A stretch of DNA of 64,000 nucleotides, from contig NC_135251.1 of assembly GCF_964204865.1 (NCBI RefSeq), positions 21,080,001 through 21,144,000 on the forward strand. Direction: 5' to 3'. Shown here in pieces: positions 46,520 through 59,181 of the stretch. The translations under genes were made by a program, and so were the position numbers. Under the pieces are notes generated by a model. That model was not told the DNA's origin. It saw only the letters and a list, made by a program, of their open reading frames with translations, and did no database searches. Numbering within the stretch: position 1 is the stretch's first letter; each line of letters starts with the position of its first letter. Source of the DNA: Styela clava (Eukaryota > Chordata > Ascidiacea > Stolidobranchia > Styelidae).

Positions 46520-49329
46520 TTAAACGGAATTTAATGGATCAAAACATTCCAGAAACTCCTTGTAAGTATCGATAGTTCCATAGTCAATTTTCACATTTCC
46601 TAATTCGATTTCTTTATCTAGTTGCAGATCTTCTGCAACAATCCCTTTGTACACATTCGATTTGGTGGAAAGTTGAACTTGGGGGACGATACTTTCTGGT
46701 GGTGGTTCGAATACATCACATACGCTGTTACGCAGGCTGACTACGTAGTCTTTCTGTATATCTGTGAATGAAAGTCCTATTGTGTAGTTTTGATACTGAC
46801 ATTCGAGACCTCGAACTTTAGAGCAAAGTATTTCGAGAACTCGGCTGACGGAAGAATCTTTGATACCCATTTCAAGTGCTTCCTTCGAACGCACGAGTGA
46901 TAGGTTATTCTCTACCTCCAGAGCATATGTAAGGTAATAGTTTCTTCCTGTCGCCGTGATTTGTTCAACACCTATTGCTCTGAGCGCACTGACCTTGATC
47001 GTTTTCGCAACATCCGTCATCTTCTTGTCCAATGTATTGAGTTCTATGACAGCGTCTGCTAGTTCTAGTGCCCATTTGTCATCACTTGGAATATGTTTTC
47101 CTGTAGCGGTATAATGGTTGTGAGAAATTTGGTGAGATATCTGTGCTTCTTGAAGCATGATTTCTCCAGGTGATTCCTTTCGAGTCTGGGCGTAAGATAC
47201 CAAACGCGCCATTCTGGATGCGTGATCGGACGCCGGCATAGGATGCAAATCAATAGGATTCCCGCTAAACCATCCTAAGTAGCTGGCAAAGACTCCTCTT
47301 ATAGACCATGGTACAGAACCGTAATGTTCCTGTAAATTTGGATGTTTTCTAACCATTTCTGGAAGTTGTACTTTCTCGACAATTTGATCTGGAAAATACC
47401 CTTTGTTTATCAGCCTTAAGGTTTGGTCGTGGATGTATTTAATAGCATCTCTGTAGATCAACAATGTATCGTAGACTTCTTCCTTTCCCTCCACAGGTCT
47501 GGTATGAGAGCCGATAAGATACTTTCCACCGAGCGCCCTTGTTTTATCCAAACTGGTATACCAAATCTTTGCATCGCGAGTAGGACTTCCACGTATAGCA
47601 TAGATATTAGGAAAAGTTTTGTAGATGTTATCACCGGGGAGAACAGCTCCAATTTTCGGTATCCAAACTGTAGTCTGATCTTTCGTCTCTCCGGGTGTAT
47701 GGATAAGTTCAAATTCAATACCTGAGATCAATTGTTATTGGTTACTTATTGAGCCGTAATAGATTTAATTATCATAGAAATTCACGTACTTGTTTCAATA
47801 AGTTAGAAAAAGACGTAAAATTGTGATTCACCTGCTACGTTATAGGAAGCTCGATTTGAATAGGTTTTTGTCGGTGCGGTAATGATAAGATTTGTATCTA
47901 CGCCAACAAGTAATTCTGGTCCAAGTCCAGCACCGGTACGAGCATTAGGAATTTTAGGCACTATCGATCCCAGTTGCCGTAATCCACGTGTGATACCGAT
48001 GTCATATGTGTCAGCTGAAATTTTAAATAAAATTACAATGAGGCTTCGAGTAAATTGTGGAAATATTTTCTGTTTCAAACAAAGGTGTCTGACTCTTTTG
48101 TGTTCATTATTTTTTACCACTAATTTTTATAGTTTATTTCATCATCGCCAGGGCAATACTTGGTCACTTGTAGTAAAACTTTGTCACAAGTGTTGAGCCC
48201 AGTCTACAGCCTTTGTGGAGATACGAGCATGAAGTACCGAGTAGCCTACGGAGTACCTGAGAGTTTCTTTACTTGTTTAATGATTTTTGTCAAAGAGATA
48301 CACTTACAAAATTCAAACATTAGTATTTTCGTCAATTCATGAGCGTAAATGTCAATGGTAGCGTTTGGCCGAACTTTCTTTTCCTCTTCAAGAATATAAC
48401 TGGTACCCATGTGATGATCTGTAACATATTATTATTATGGGATTGGAAAATATACACTGCGTGATAAAATATTACGAATGTTTGTATCAATCATATTTGG
48501 TTTTAAAGACGCCATGTTTTTGAATAGCAGAATTGAGTATATATTTCACATTCAAGATTAGTAAAAAAGAAGTGCGGGCAATTATCTTGTGAATTATTCG
48601 CAATTCTAGAGTGTTTTTGAATTAGGATGCATGCAAATAGAGCACCCGCATGACTGAGTTTCGTTCACTCTCTAGTCTCTAGTGTGTCCTTATGATCTTG
48701 AAGAAATATTAATTATTGAAATAGCACATATGTATTATTGTATTATAATTTAAAAATCTCAGACCAATAATTTAAACTACTGACCAGTGTGAAAATGGGT
48801 GTATATAACTGCTCGGAGCGGCTTGTTGGTGATTTTACGAAATTCCGTCCAAATTTTTTTCATGCTTGTGGTAGCCTCCGTTGTATCAACAATAATAATG
48901 CCGTCATCACCTGAAATATTATTTGTTTTGACTGAATTAAATGATAAAATTGTATAGACGTATGTAAAATAATTATAAAGAAGTATCGAAAAGTGTACAA
49001 AACCTTGTTCTAAAACATTCATAACAATAACGAGTGCAGTCAGTACCTTCTATCATAATGCTGTTGCCAAGAGCAAATCCTATTGCAACGTAGATATTTT
49101 GATCAACTTTTAGGATTTCTGGAGTTAAAAATTCCGACTTCGTGAAAGCTACGAGCGCTTTAGAGGATTCCGTTTCGTCACTCATTTTTGCCAATGTTTT
49201 GGTGAGATATTGAAATTTAACACCGTTTCCAAATGCTTCTCTGCTAGAATTTGCGACTGCCATATAGGCCACCGCGGTAACAAGCGCCACTGTCAGGCTT
49301 GCTATCAACACGGTTTCTTTGGTTACCAT
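46520..49329 (-). CDS. SdsA1/BDS1-type alkylsulfatase-like metallo-beta-lactamase, 5 exons
   Basis: Predicted hydrolase of alkyl sulfate esters, as in bacterial SdsA1 and yeast Bds1. Exons 5' to 3' on the minus strand: 49047-49329, 48785-48910, 48308-48418, 47832-48014, 46520-47721, all phase-compatible, giving 634 residues. Residues 7-25 are a hydrophobic signal anchor or signal peptide. The zinc motif THFHTDHH (132-139, THxHxDH) is created exactly by splicing exons 2 and 3. GDNIYKTFPNIYAIRG (264-279) and SH at 306-307 follow in the expected order. YRDAIKYIHDQTLRLINKGY, LGWFSGNPIDLHP and RNYYLTYALE are family hallmarks. The C-terminal 130 or so residues resemble the SCP2-like domain of SdsA1. 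As I recall SdsA1, an acidic ligand there is Glu; here it is Asp265. The family is best known from bacteria and fungi, so a prokaryotic or fungal origin is possible, but the introns and AT-rich context show that it is a resident gene. The natural substrate is unknown. Confidence 0.9.
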
Positions 49330-52300
49330 GGCGTATTTTAGTTATTCCTAAACTATGAAACTTAATTGAACCAAAACAGATTATTAATAACGAAAGGGTA
49401 ATAGAACAAATATTGCTGCTTAAAACTAATCCGTAAGTTATATAATAGTACGACATGAAATAAAAAAAACATCACTTATTGAGGTATTGCATTATTACTT
49501 CCAGCAAAATTCAGTATTTTGCTAAACAGCTGAGCATGAGCATTTGAATAAGCATGTACCGGCATTTTTATGCAGCGTCATGAATGTAAAATAAACTGCT
49601 AGATTTATTCACATAGAATAAGCGGACTTCATGAACAAACTAAACCATTGCAGAAACGTATCGAGGGTATGGCAGCCATGGCTCGTGTCGTGGGCGCCGT
49701 GTGGATAGAGCGCCAAAAGGGCGAAAAGTTTTGATTGTAAAATGTTCCAATAAAATTAAAACTCGTATTCTTACTTAAATAATAACTTAAAAGCATCCCT
49801 ATGATTTTCTCAATTTAAAAACAGTCCTTAAAAATTGTCAGTCAACGATCGAGGGACGAATATTTAAACTTTGCCATGGGCGCCATTTTACGCGAATACG
49901 CCACTGACCATTAGTATGATTTTCCTTTCTTAGCTTGCCAGCGTTATTTTTGATCGAAACCGTTACAAAGTCACGAAGCTCACATATATTTCATATACTC
50001 TCTTATTCCATATCCTGAGTTATCGCAAGTAACATTTGAATGAATTGAAATGAGAAAAAGGACGACTTATATTCATTTGCAGATATCGAGGTGATTTATC
50101 ATGTCTATCAAAGTTTATTTTTAACCTGTCGATCCGCTGAAATTTTTCATATATTGCGTGTGAGATTTTTTTAATTACACAATTGGAAAATATATATCGT
50201 TCTTTCGCGTTCGATCAATTATTATATATTGATTATTGAAGCTGCAAAAGTGTATACAAAGTGCAACACACTTTAGGAAAATAGCGCTTACAGTTTGCTT
50301 ATGATGGTACTGCACAGGCCCAGCCAAATAATTATCTCGAAGTAAGTACGCTGATAATTTGGTTAATATTATTACAAAAGATTTTATGTATATATAATAA
50401 ACATAATGATCAGCTTACGTGGACGGCAATGTTAGGTCACTTGCAACTAAAAAATTAATTTGGTTTTGCTTTATTATTTTATAAAAATCACCCGCTTTTT
50501 GAATGGACAAATGCTATTTCGTCTGATCATGTTTTTTACATTAAGGCGGAAAATATGGTAAGTTATAATACACGAAACTAATGTCGTGATAATTTGACAT
50601 TATGGTCATTATACTTTATAGGAAAAAAAATATTATTTCCTATGTATGAGCGGCATTCATTTATAATCAATCATTAGTTAGGTATTCATTCATTGATATC
50701 TTACGAATAAAAAATATTTGCAGCTTTGTATCTCGCGCAATGCTTTGCGGCAACCAATCAATGTAACGTAATATTCGTTTTGTATTTTGCAATTTTCTCA
50801 GTGCGTTTATCGTTTGTTTTTGCCATGGCAAGATTTATCTCTCACATTTCTCGTACATACATATATCGTCATTCCTACCAAACAGGAATGAGATTTTATC
50901 AATTTGTGGTATTGAAACGAAAGCGTTAAACGATGTCAATTTTGAAAATCTTTTTTGCGTTTTTGGTAGAACTGACATTAGTTAGTCGTTTGCTGCACTT
51001 CATACTTTGCAACTTCTTTTGATTTGAACTTTAATCTAATTGTTAAAAATAAAATGTATTTTAGGAAACCATAGAACAACAACTAAATTAATAATAAAAA
51101 TTCGACTTCCGGCGAAACCTTTGACCTAATTTTTCAGCATACGCATGAAGAATAATCATTCTTTCGCATATTGTTAATAAATCAGAATTTGTTAGATTGG
51201 TTTCTATATTCGTCATAAAATCATTAATCTTCAAACATCTGTACAAAAATGAGATAATTATTAGATCTTTCGTAAACAATATAATTAATTATGGAAGCAT
51301 TAAAATATATATCCTTTATATGTCACGGAATTCTGTTACATTTTCTGTGACAATTTTTGATCAGTTTTCGTCTAATGACAAATCAGACTGTTTTACATTA
51401 AATATTTCATTGATAAATCACTGCAAATACTTTGCCCAAGTTATTTTTCCAAGAAATTGTGAACTTGATGATTACATAAAAATCCTTTTACTTGTTGCCG
51501 ATAAATATATTTTTAGCACTTCTATTTGTAAGTATTGATTCCAGAGATCGAGATCATGGCAGGTGAGAAATCACAGATTTGCAACCTTGCGGAATATATA
51601 AAGATTTGTTCATCTTTAGCACAACTATCGTTACGCTGTCATGAATTTTTTTCGCTTCACCAACTGCTATTGGTGAACAATTCAAAGAATAAGTGATATG
51701 ACGTTTTTTCCATTTCTGTTGAGCAACATTTTAATCAGGTAACATCAGTTCTGGGAAACTCGTCAAGAACTCATAGAACCTTAATCGCTTTGAAATAACT
51801 CTCGTTTACGTTACTCCGCAGATGCTGCTCCAATAACAATCAAAAACAGTAACAAAATAGTAGCGTATTTAGTTAATGCGATTAGTGGAGATTAACTAAG
51901 GAAATTACGCACTTTGCTGTACGTATTAATGACTTCTGGAAACCTGTAAATTGTTGAAGTTTAATGATCTGAAATAATAAATCATTCTCAGTATGTATCT
52001 GGTCTCTGGAAAATTCCCAGATGAACTCTCGAAAGTTGTTATGTTATGATGTCTGTTGAATATAATAACAAGTGGCCATTAATTATAATCTGTATTAAGA
52101 AATATTTTTAAACGTAACTATATCAATCTAAATGCATTCTGCCGTGGGTATTAAAGAATAATCCTAATGTACGGAACTCCACTAGTCAAACACTTTCCAT
52201 TATATATCTATGTAGCTGCGAGAGTATTGATTGAACAGAGTATTGATTTTGATAGTGGGATAAGCTTTGTGTCTTATAAAATACCCGAAATTTGAGAAAC

Positions 52301-52704
52301 TTTAATAATAATTGCACCAAGGTATTAACAATAAAATTTTAGTCACCATTGTCTTACATGTTAAATTTACATGTTTGATAGGTCAATTAGGCCAGTGATC
52401 GAGTGTTCAATAAATTTCTTCATTTGATCGTTAGGTGGTGACAAAGAGTCAAAATTTTCAAAATTATGAAATAAGGAAAATCATTGTGCTTGCATCAGGA
52501 AACCTTCGCATTTTAAAGCCAGATGCAACATTATTTTGTTTCAAGAAGTACACATTAAAAATAAAAATATAGAATAAGAGGGTATCGAAGAAATAAATAC
52601 AGTTGATATAAGTTTATGTTGTCGGACTGATATGAGTCGTACAATGACCGCTGGAAATCTTTATATGTATATAGAACAAGATGAAGGGGGAAGCACTAAA
52701 ATAC
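49330..52704. other. Divergent intergenic region, 5' part, no gene recognised
   Basis: This lies between the heads of the alkylsulfatase-like gene (minus) and RHOU (plus). A TTTAG acceptor-like site is 18 bases before the minus-strand ATG. Around 50.3-50.7 kb there are exon-like pieces with strong donors (CGAA|GTAAGT at 50,342 and ATG|GTAAGT at 50,558), but they give only a short frame. No domain or RNA gene was found. Confidence 0.45.
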
Positions 52705-52907
52705 GGTTCCATTACATTTGAACCCACGTACATTTGAACCCATGACAATTGCACCTGTATGCTATTGCACCTATGGAATTTTTTTTGTTTCACGGATAGT
52801 TAAACCCATACTAACCCTAACCCATGGGTTTTAGCACCCGCATATAGATTGAACCCGTGGATATACGCATGGGTTCAAATGTACATGGGTTCAAATGTAC
52901 GGTCACC
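52705..52907. mobile_element. Foldback MITE with 9-bp target duplication
   Basis: The arms contain ACATTTGAACCCACGTACAT and the mirrored ATGTACATGGGTTCAAATGT, with further GAACCC and GGGTTC steps inside and an internal CTAACCCTAACCC. CTAAAATAC is repeated exactly on both sides (52,696-52,704 and 52,908-52,916). If one more C is counted in the right end, the duplication is 8 bp. The GG start with an 8-9 bp duplication could be Mutator-like or another class. Confidence 0.85.
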
Positions 52908-52916
52908 CTAAAATAC

Positions 52917-54977
52917 ATCCGCCGGGTACTTCAAATAAACCTTAAATTATTTGTGGCTAACGTCCAAATGTAGTTTCAATCTCTGCAACGAGTTAGCCCC
53001 ATTAAGTTTGGTTTCTTCTGAATCATGATCCATACCGAAGCACAACATTATTTAATTCTATCTATTGTCTTCTAATGTATATTAGAAGTACTACTTAAAT
53101 AAATGGTGAAACGTGAACATATCAAAAGTTCCACTCGATTTGCAATGAAATCTTGGTGCGTGTTTTGGGTTTATTTCTAATGTCGAATTTGTTAAATTAT
53201 CGTAACTTCAAGGTGGTGATAGAGAGACAAAGTATAACAAAATATTCTCTCAACTCATCAAGCGAGATTAGCGCACACTGGAGACCGATATAGAGCAGTT
53301 TTTGTAAGCGGTGTATGGCGTAGAGCTTTCCCAGGTTGGAGACGTTATTGTTACTTATTTTTCTTTTAAACAAACATACACAGCTAATCGGATTATACAT
53401 ATTTTAATAGGCGAATCGTTCCAGTACCGTAGAGAATTCACTGTTTCCATTGGACGCACTTTTAGACCCGGCTATTGTTCCGTAGGTAATCTATCATTTA
53501 AAAAATAAATATAAAGGGCATATTGTTTATGATAATTGTCCGGTAATGGGCCCGTCGTTGATCCCATAGTTTGGGAATGGATTGCTTCAAGTGAGATAAT
53601 CACGATCGGTAATTACCTGAGTTTACCTTTCCAGGTAGCGGTGTGAAAAGAATCGTTCATGTGTTGTGTCTGATATGCTTAAAGCCGGAAACGACTGTAT
53701 AGGAATTTTGGCTTATTGCACATTGTCAAATGCAAAATCAATTTGGTTATTTTATTTAAAATAGATCTCTCATACAACAAAGTATTCCAGTTCCTGATTA
53801 TACAAACACTTAATTGAAATAGTAATAGATAGAGCATGCGACTGAAATACAATCTTGTAGACAGTATCCAAACTCACTATGCCTATCTCAAGTCGCCACG
53901 AGTAATTTCATTGATGTTTTAAATATTAAAGTTAAATTTTCTCCGTTATTGAATTAATTATGGAACATTATTATTCCTTTTTATTTATTGTTTATATGAA
54001 TAAACTTAAGCAACGAATAAACTGTTTTGTGTATTGCTTAAACAAACTTTCGAGTATCGGCATTCACTCTATTAGTTTTTTTTTTATATATATATTCAAT
54101 TGTCAGCATGCCAAGGATAGCAGGTTTAGGGCGAAAAACTGCACGCATGGCCTGAGAATGCGAATATTTCTTTTCTGTAATATCAAAAAATAAATACGTT
54201 TGTAAAATATTTCGCCACATTAGTTTAATAAATTCTCCAATGTTGTCTATTGGTAAACATGGATGCCCAAAGTGGCGAGCATGATTTCAAGGTGATCACG
54301 TGATATCTGGATATTACCAAGGTATTGTGAAATACAATCAGGCATCATTGCTTCTGCCTACTGAGTGCTCACTGTTTACTTTTCGAACGTATTCATTTAA
54401 AATAGTGATAAATTTAATTTCCACTGATATAACTCGCGCAAATCAAAACTTATCTGTTTGGGAAACGCTTTAAAAGTGGAATAGGTAATTGCCGAATCCG
54501 ATAAATTAGATAACAGCTTTTAAAATACTGTTTGAACGGTGCCCGTGCAGCTCTCTATTATATTTTTTCTGTGAGCAACGAACAAAAGAAGCCTCGCAAT
54601 AAAAGAGAGAGGCCGCTGCGAGCGGTTCGAGTGAGATAAACCGCGTTCGGCGACCTTTTTTCTCCGTCTGTTATATTCGCTGCGCGAAGCCGCAAATTGC
54701 AGTTGAGTTTGTGGGTCGCCGTGTGGAGAGGTGGAAGGTGTTCGTGTTTCAGCGGATTTGCAGAATAATATTTATATATCAGTATATGCAGTGCAGCTGG
54801 TCTACAACACAGAAAGAGAACTCAGATTGGAAATAAATTTATATGTTAACTATCGCATATATCATTTGATTTTGATTTTAAATAATCAAATGCATTTTTG
54901 TTGCAGACATAAATATAAGACTAATAAAAAGCAAGTGACTTGCCTATGCTTTTCCTAAGAAACTAAGCGTTTCATAC
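52917..54977. other. RHOU upstream region
   Basis: AT-rich with no supported gene up to about 54.55 kb. Then comes a GC-richer stretch (GAGAGAGGCCGCTGCGAGCG, CGCTGCGCGAAGCCGC, 54,605-54,720) that may be the core promoter and 5'UTR of RHOU. A strong acceptor (CATTTTTGTTGCAG, ending 54,906) lies 71 bases before the ATG, implying a 5'UTR intron or a trans-splice site. Confidence 0.5.
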
Positions 54978-57900
54978 ATGTTTAAGGCAATTGACAGAAT
55001 ATCCAACGCAACTGTAAGCCGTCCTACATCGTTGGATAATACTTCATATACCGACGTTAATCGCAACAGCTGTAAACAAGTACTACGAAAAACTAGTGAA
55101 ATGGCGCCAGAAGCACACACTCGATTCGGCAGTCAATACAAGGAGTTACCGGCCTCATCACCTGATGTTATTCCAAACTCTGAAAAAAACGAATTCAATC
55201 GCGAAACGAGATTAAAATGTGTTTTACTTGGAGATGGTGCAGTAGGAAAAACAAGCCTTGTCGTCAGTTATACCACAAACGGATATCCTACTGAATATAT
55301 TCCAACAGCTTTTGATAATTATTCTGGTGAGCATCTATAATGTTTTTAGTAAATCATAGCATTGGAGAAATTTGTAATTCTGTAGCTGACAGAAAAATAT
55401 TTTGATACATATAAATAAGTCCACATTTTTATATTTGCAGTTCGAATTCAAGTTAACGAAAACCCCGTCCGACTTCAACTGTGCGACACAGCTGGTCAAG
55501 TAAGTAATCAAAATTTTTATTTATTGTTTTGTAGTTAGACTAAAACGTGTGTATTTCATTCAATTTCGCAATCATCAGGTCTTATCCGACTGAATGATAT
55601 ATCTTTGAAAGTTGACGCAAAATTTTTCAATAAAATTAAACGCGAATTTTTCCATCGCTCTGTGGTCGCCTTCAGCAAATGTCAATTTTGGTATTCATTA
55701 ACTCGGTTGAAATTGAGCGCAACTGTGCTTATTATTCGGGGCAATAGACCGAAAGCGGATTTTGGAATCGCTCGACCAGAAGAAAATGTCGACATATTTC
55801 GCTTCACTGAAATGGTTGATATAGCATCGGTTGATATACTTTGCCATTGTCTCCAACACACTCCGTAAGCAATAGGTCCATTAAAAAATTTCGCTTCATG
55901 ATCAATGAAATACTGGCGTACAATAACGCACTTCGAAAAAAAATGTTGAGAATATATTTCTCAACTTTTATCAATTGGTTGTAAGGTAAATTTTAAGATT
56001 AGCATTGAGCTTGCCGAATATGGATTTTCAACTGTTGAACGTTAAACGATTCCCGTTTTAAAATTGTTTTATAGCACTTATACCCATGGGAGCTTTTCGG
56101 CAGTGCTTGACGATTTTACCGCACGGTTGTCGATTGATAGTTAATGGACTGGCACTCACATCGGCATGCCTTTCCTTTCCGAACGTATATTTATGTAGAA
56201 GTACTTTTGTTTAAATTTGGTGGCCGACACGTCGGGCATCGTCTGTGTTTTGTCCTTACATCGCGAAAACATCAGCCCATATTAGGATGTCTTCATTCCT
56301 TATTTTTAATAATTTAGCAGTTGCCATAAATGGCTCCGTACAATCTCGCTTTTAGAAAAATGTCGCGTAACTATAGCTATTCGGTCAATGTATACTGTAT
56401 AAAATTGCAACGATGATTCAATCAAATTGCCCAACTAATTTAACACCAGAAATGTATTTGAACACACTTGAAACGCCTGACAAAATTATTCAAATGCAAT
56501 ATCGCTCACCCTTTGCAGCTGGGGGTTGTGATTGACGAGCAATGAATGTTATTACACATTAGGATTATGGCTTCAAAACTTCTACTTCGACCTCCTTTCC
56601 CAGATGGCTTGATATATTAATAAAAGATTTAATATTCTAATATCACCTCATAAATCCTAGCACTTCACAGAAGTTATCACGTTGGATTAGGGCTCTATTT
56701 AGTAGGTAACTTAGTCCGGTAGATTTACAATGCAATTACGGCGTATACAAAGTTTATTTTATTTTATGATTTGATTGTGTTTAATAATAACTTGGAGCAT
56801 TAGAATCACGTATTGTCAGTCTAAGTCTACGGTCCAGGATATGTCTGTATTATTGTGAAACTGAGTATGAATTAGTTAACCAAATAATAAGACCAAGACA
56901 CACAAAACCAGGCGTCTAAGTGTCAACATTGTGGTTCATTCACCTTGAATATTATACCTGTACCTATTGTCAATTGTTGTCAAGAAATCCAACTGGACAA
57001 GTATGGTGGCATAATAAACAATTTTTCAGTCGCGGTTTTACATAGGCCATGGATGTGATACTCTGATAGTTATCAATATATCAGTAGTCATATTGAATTG
57101 AAAAAGATTTGATCTTGTGTTAACATTCGCCCAACTCAACCTTTGTACTTATGATATATACTTCCGATCGTTTCTTTCATCAACTTTACGCTCAGGTGGT
57201 AATGTAAACTCGCTTTTAACAAAAGAACAAACATGACCGGGATTTTATTGATGAGCCGCCAAATCGAAGTTACTTTATTTACATTTCTCGGATATTGGGA
57301 CCGATAGCTTTGAATCCTTTGTATTGGAGTCACAGTCATATACGCCCTTCCTATACGTCGCTTTAATTTCCTTGCTACGTAATTTGAAAGGTTTTGAAAA
57401 GGGAATAAATTGTGACCTGTTATCTGATTAATAGCTTTCGGGTCATTCATAATTTTGAAAACGGGGCAAAGTCGAGTTTATAGCTACCTTTACTCCAAGG
57501 TTTGAAATCGAAATTATGGGTTTATAATGGCAACGCGAGGAGATGTAAGCTGTGTTTAAAGATCATAAATTGTCTCTTTGTTCAAGATAATTTTCGATGC
57601 ACCTCCTTCCGTTTAGGTAATTATACCGCCCCGAGCAATTCTCCCGCTCGATTTGATCCGCTCGAACACCAATTGCTTGTTTGGATGATGAATATAGAAC
57701 TTAATTTGATGTAATAATAAGCAGTGGTATTATGCTCGAAAACCAATTTAAAACCGATGTTTTGAATGCGCAAGCCGAGCTGATAACCATTTAGCAGCCA
57801 GAGCTCATCAAAGGGGGCAATGAGCGCCGTAATGAATATAATCACCACCGTGTTTCCTAAGAGGCTTCAGCTGATTTATTTTATCATATTACGCTTTTAT

Positions 57901-59181
57901 AATCTTACACGTTCAATACTGCGGATGACTTCAGTGCTTTATTCAGCTTCGCCTTCAATAACGGTATTTATCATAAATTTTAAGAATCGCCGACCATCAG
58001 CATGTGATAGTTGTGTTTCAAAATATTCGTCAGTTCATCTGGTATACGATAACATAATAGATGGTTTGCTTTTTCTCTATCCGATATGATTGTTTATAGC
58101 TATCGTAATTGTTGTTTAGAAATGTATTAGTTCAATCGTTTTGTTAGAAGTAGTGCAACGATCTAACGATATCACATTGTCCGTGTATTATTACGTAGTA
58201 TCTGGTTGAAACGGTATATAGATCGAGTTATCGAATCGTTCTAGTTTTCAATTTGTACCCCAGCTGGTAATTTTCGACACACGGTTTTCGCACTTTCGTT
58301 CGAAGGTAACTTCGCACTGTTATTCACGGGTTGTCAAAGAATAACAACACGACATGTGACCTTTCATGCTTTCGTCAGCTAGGATTGGATTTGATGAACA
58401 AAACATCATGTCACTTGGTTTACGTTGCCAGTTTCACACGATGCAATTATTGTGGTAAAGGATCGCAGGTGTAATTAAATTCGTTTATGACCTATACGTA
58501 ACAGGTACTTTCTGACATCGCGTAAATTTAATGAAACACACACATCTATATATGGCTGTTGCTGAAGTCTACTTACTGAGAATCAGCTCTTACGTTTATG
58601 CTTGACGAATTTTATTGCTGTAGGCATTTTGTTTGTTATGAACCTTTTACTCTTTGCTGATCAGTTTTTTTTTAATCTTTTTGCAGGACGAATTCGATCA
58701 TTTGAGGCCACTGTGTTATGCCGGAACCGATGTTTTCATCGTTTGCTTCAGCGTGGTTCGACCAACATCATTTCACAATATCCGAGAAAAATGGTGGTCG
58801 GAGATCAAACGTCACCACCCCAAAACTCCAGTTGTTTTGGTTGGCACACAAAGCGATTTACGTAGCAGCGTTGACGTCTTGATCGACCTGGCGCGCTTCA
58901 GTGAAAAGCCAGTATCGGAGGAAGAGATCCAACAACTTGCCCACGATATTGGAGCCGTACGTTACGTCGAATGTTCCGCACTTACGCAAAAGAACTTGAA
59001 AGAAGTTTTCGACACATCAATTGTTGAAGCTATGGAACGTCACGAACGGACTTTACGCAAAAACGCGAAGAAAAGTCGTTCATTTTTGCACGGCGGAAGC
59101 CGCGAAAAAGCTCAGCGTAAAGCCAAAGAAATGCGTCGTATTTCTGTAGCATGGTGGAAAAAATACTGCTGCATGGCGTGA
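54978..59181 (+). CDS. RHOU: RHOU/RHOV (Wrch/Chp) family small GTPase, 3 exons
   Basis: Atypical Rho GTPase acting on actin, adhesion and Pak kinases at membranes. Exons 54978-55326, 55441-55499 and 58687-59181 give 300 residues (human RHOU 258), with a longer N-terminal extension of about 80 residues. The core is nearly the family consensus: P loop GDGAVGKTS (85-93), effector loop [13 protein letters not shown], switch [16 protein letters not shown] (Gln136 equals Ras Gln61), TQSD (190-193) in place of NKxD as in RHOU/RHOV, and [15 protein letters not shown]. The C terminus WWKKYCCMA lacks a prenylation CaaX box and fits the palmitoylated WWKKYCC tail of RHOU. The catalytic residues are intact. 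The second intron is 3.2 kb. Assigning RHOU rather than RHOV rests on the tail; a pre-duplication single ortholog is possible. Confidence 0.95.
55500..58686 (+). other. Large second intron of RHOU
   Basis: 3.2 kb between the GTAAGT donor after DTAGQ and the TTTTTGCAG acceptor before DEF. It is more base-balanced than the flanking spacers. No transposon, RNA gene or nested coding sequence was recognised, and frames at 55,605, 57,502 and 57,820 show no domain. It could hold enhancers, but nothing specific is visible. Confidence 0.5.

Noticed and set aside
50281..50930. Chain of exon-like pieces with strong donors, including a possible 12-base microexon (50,546-50,557)
   Set aside because: The joined frame is open for only about 35 codons, the acceptors are weak, and no domain appears. 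It may be a non-coding transcript, but the sequence alone does not support a gene.
54978..59181. RAC/CDC42 rather than RHOU/RHOV
   Set aside because: The TQSD motif, the FDNYS effector end, the [15 protein letters not shown] switch and the WWKKYCC tail without CaaX are specific to the RHOU/RHOV group.
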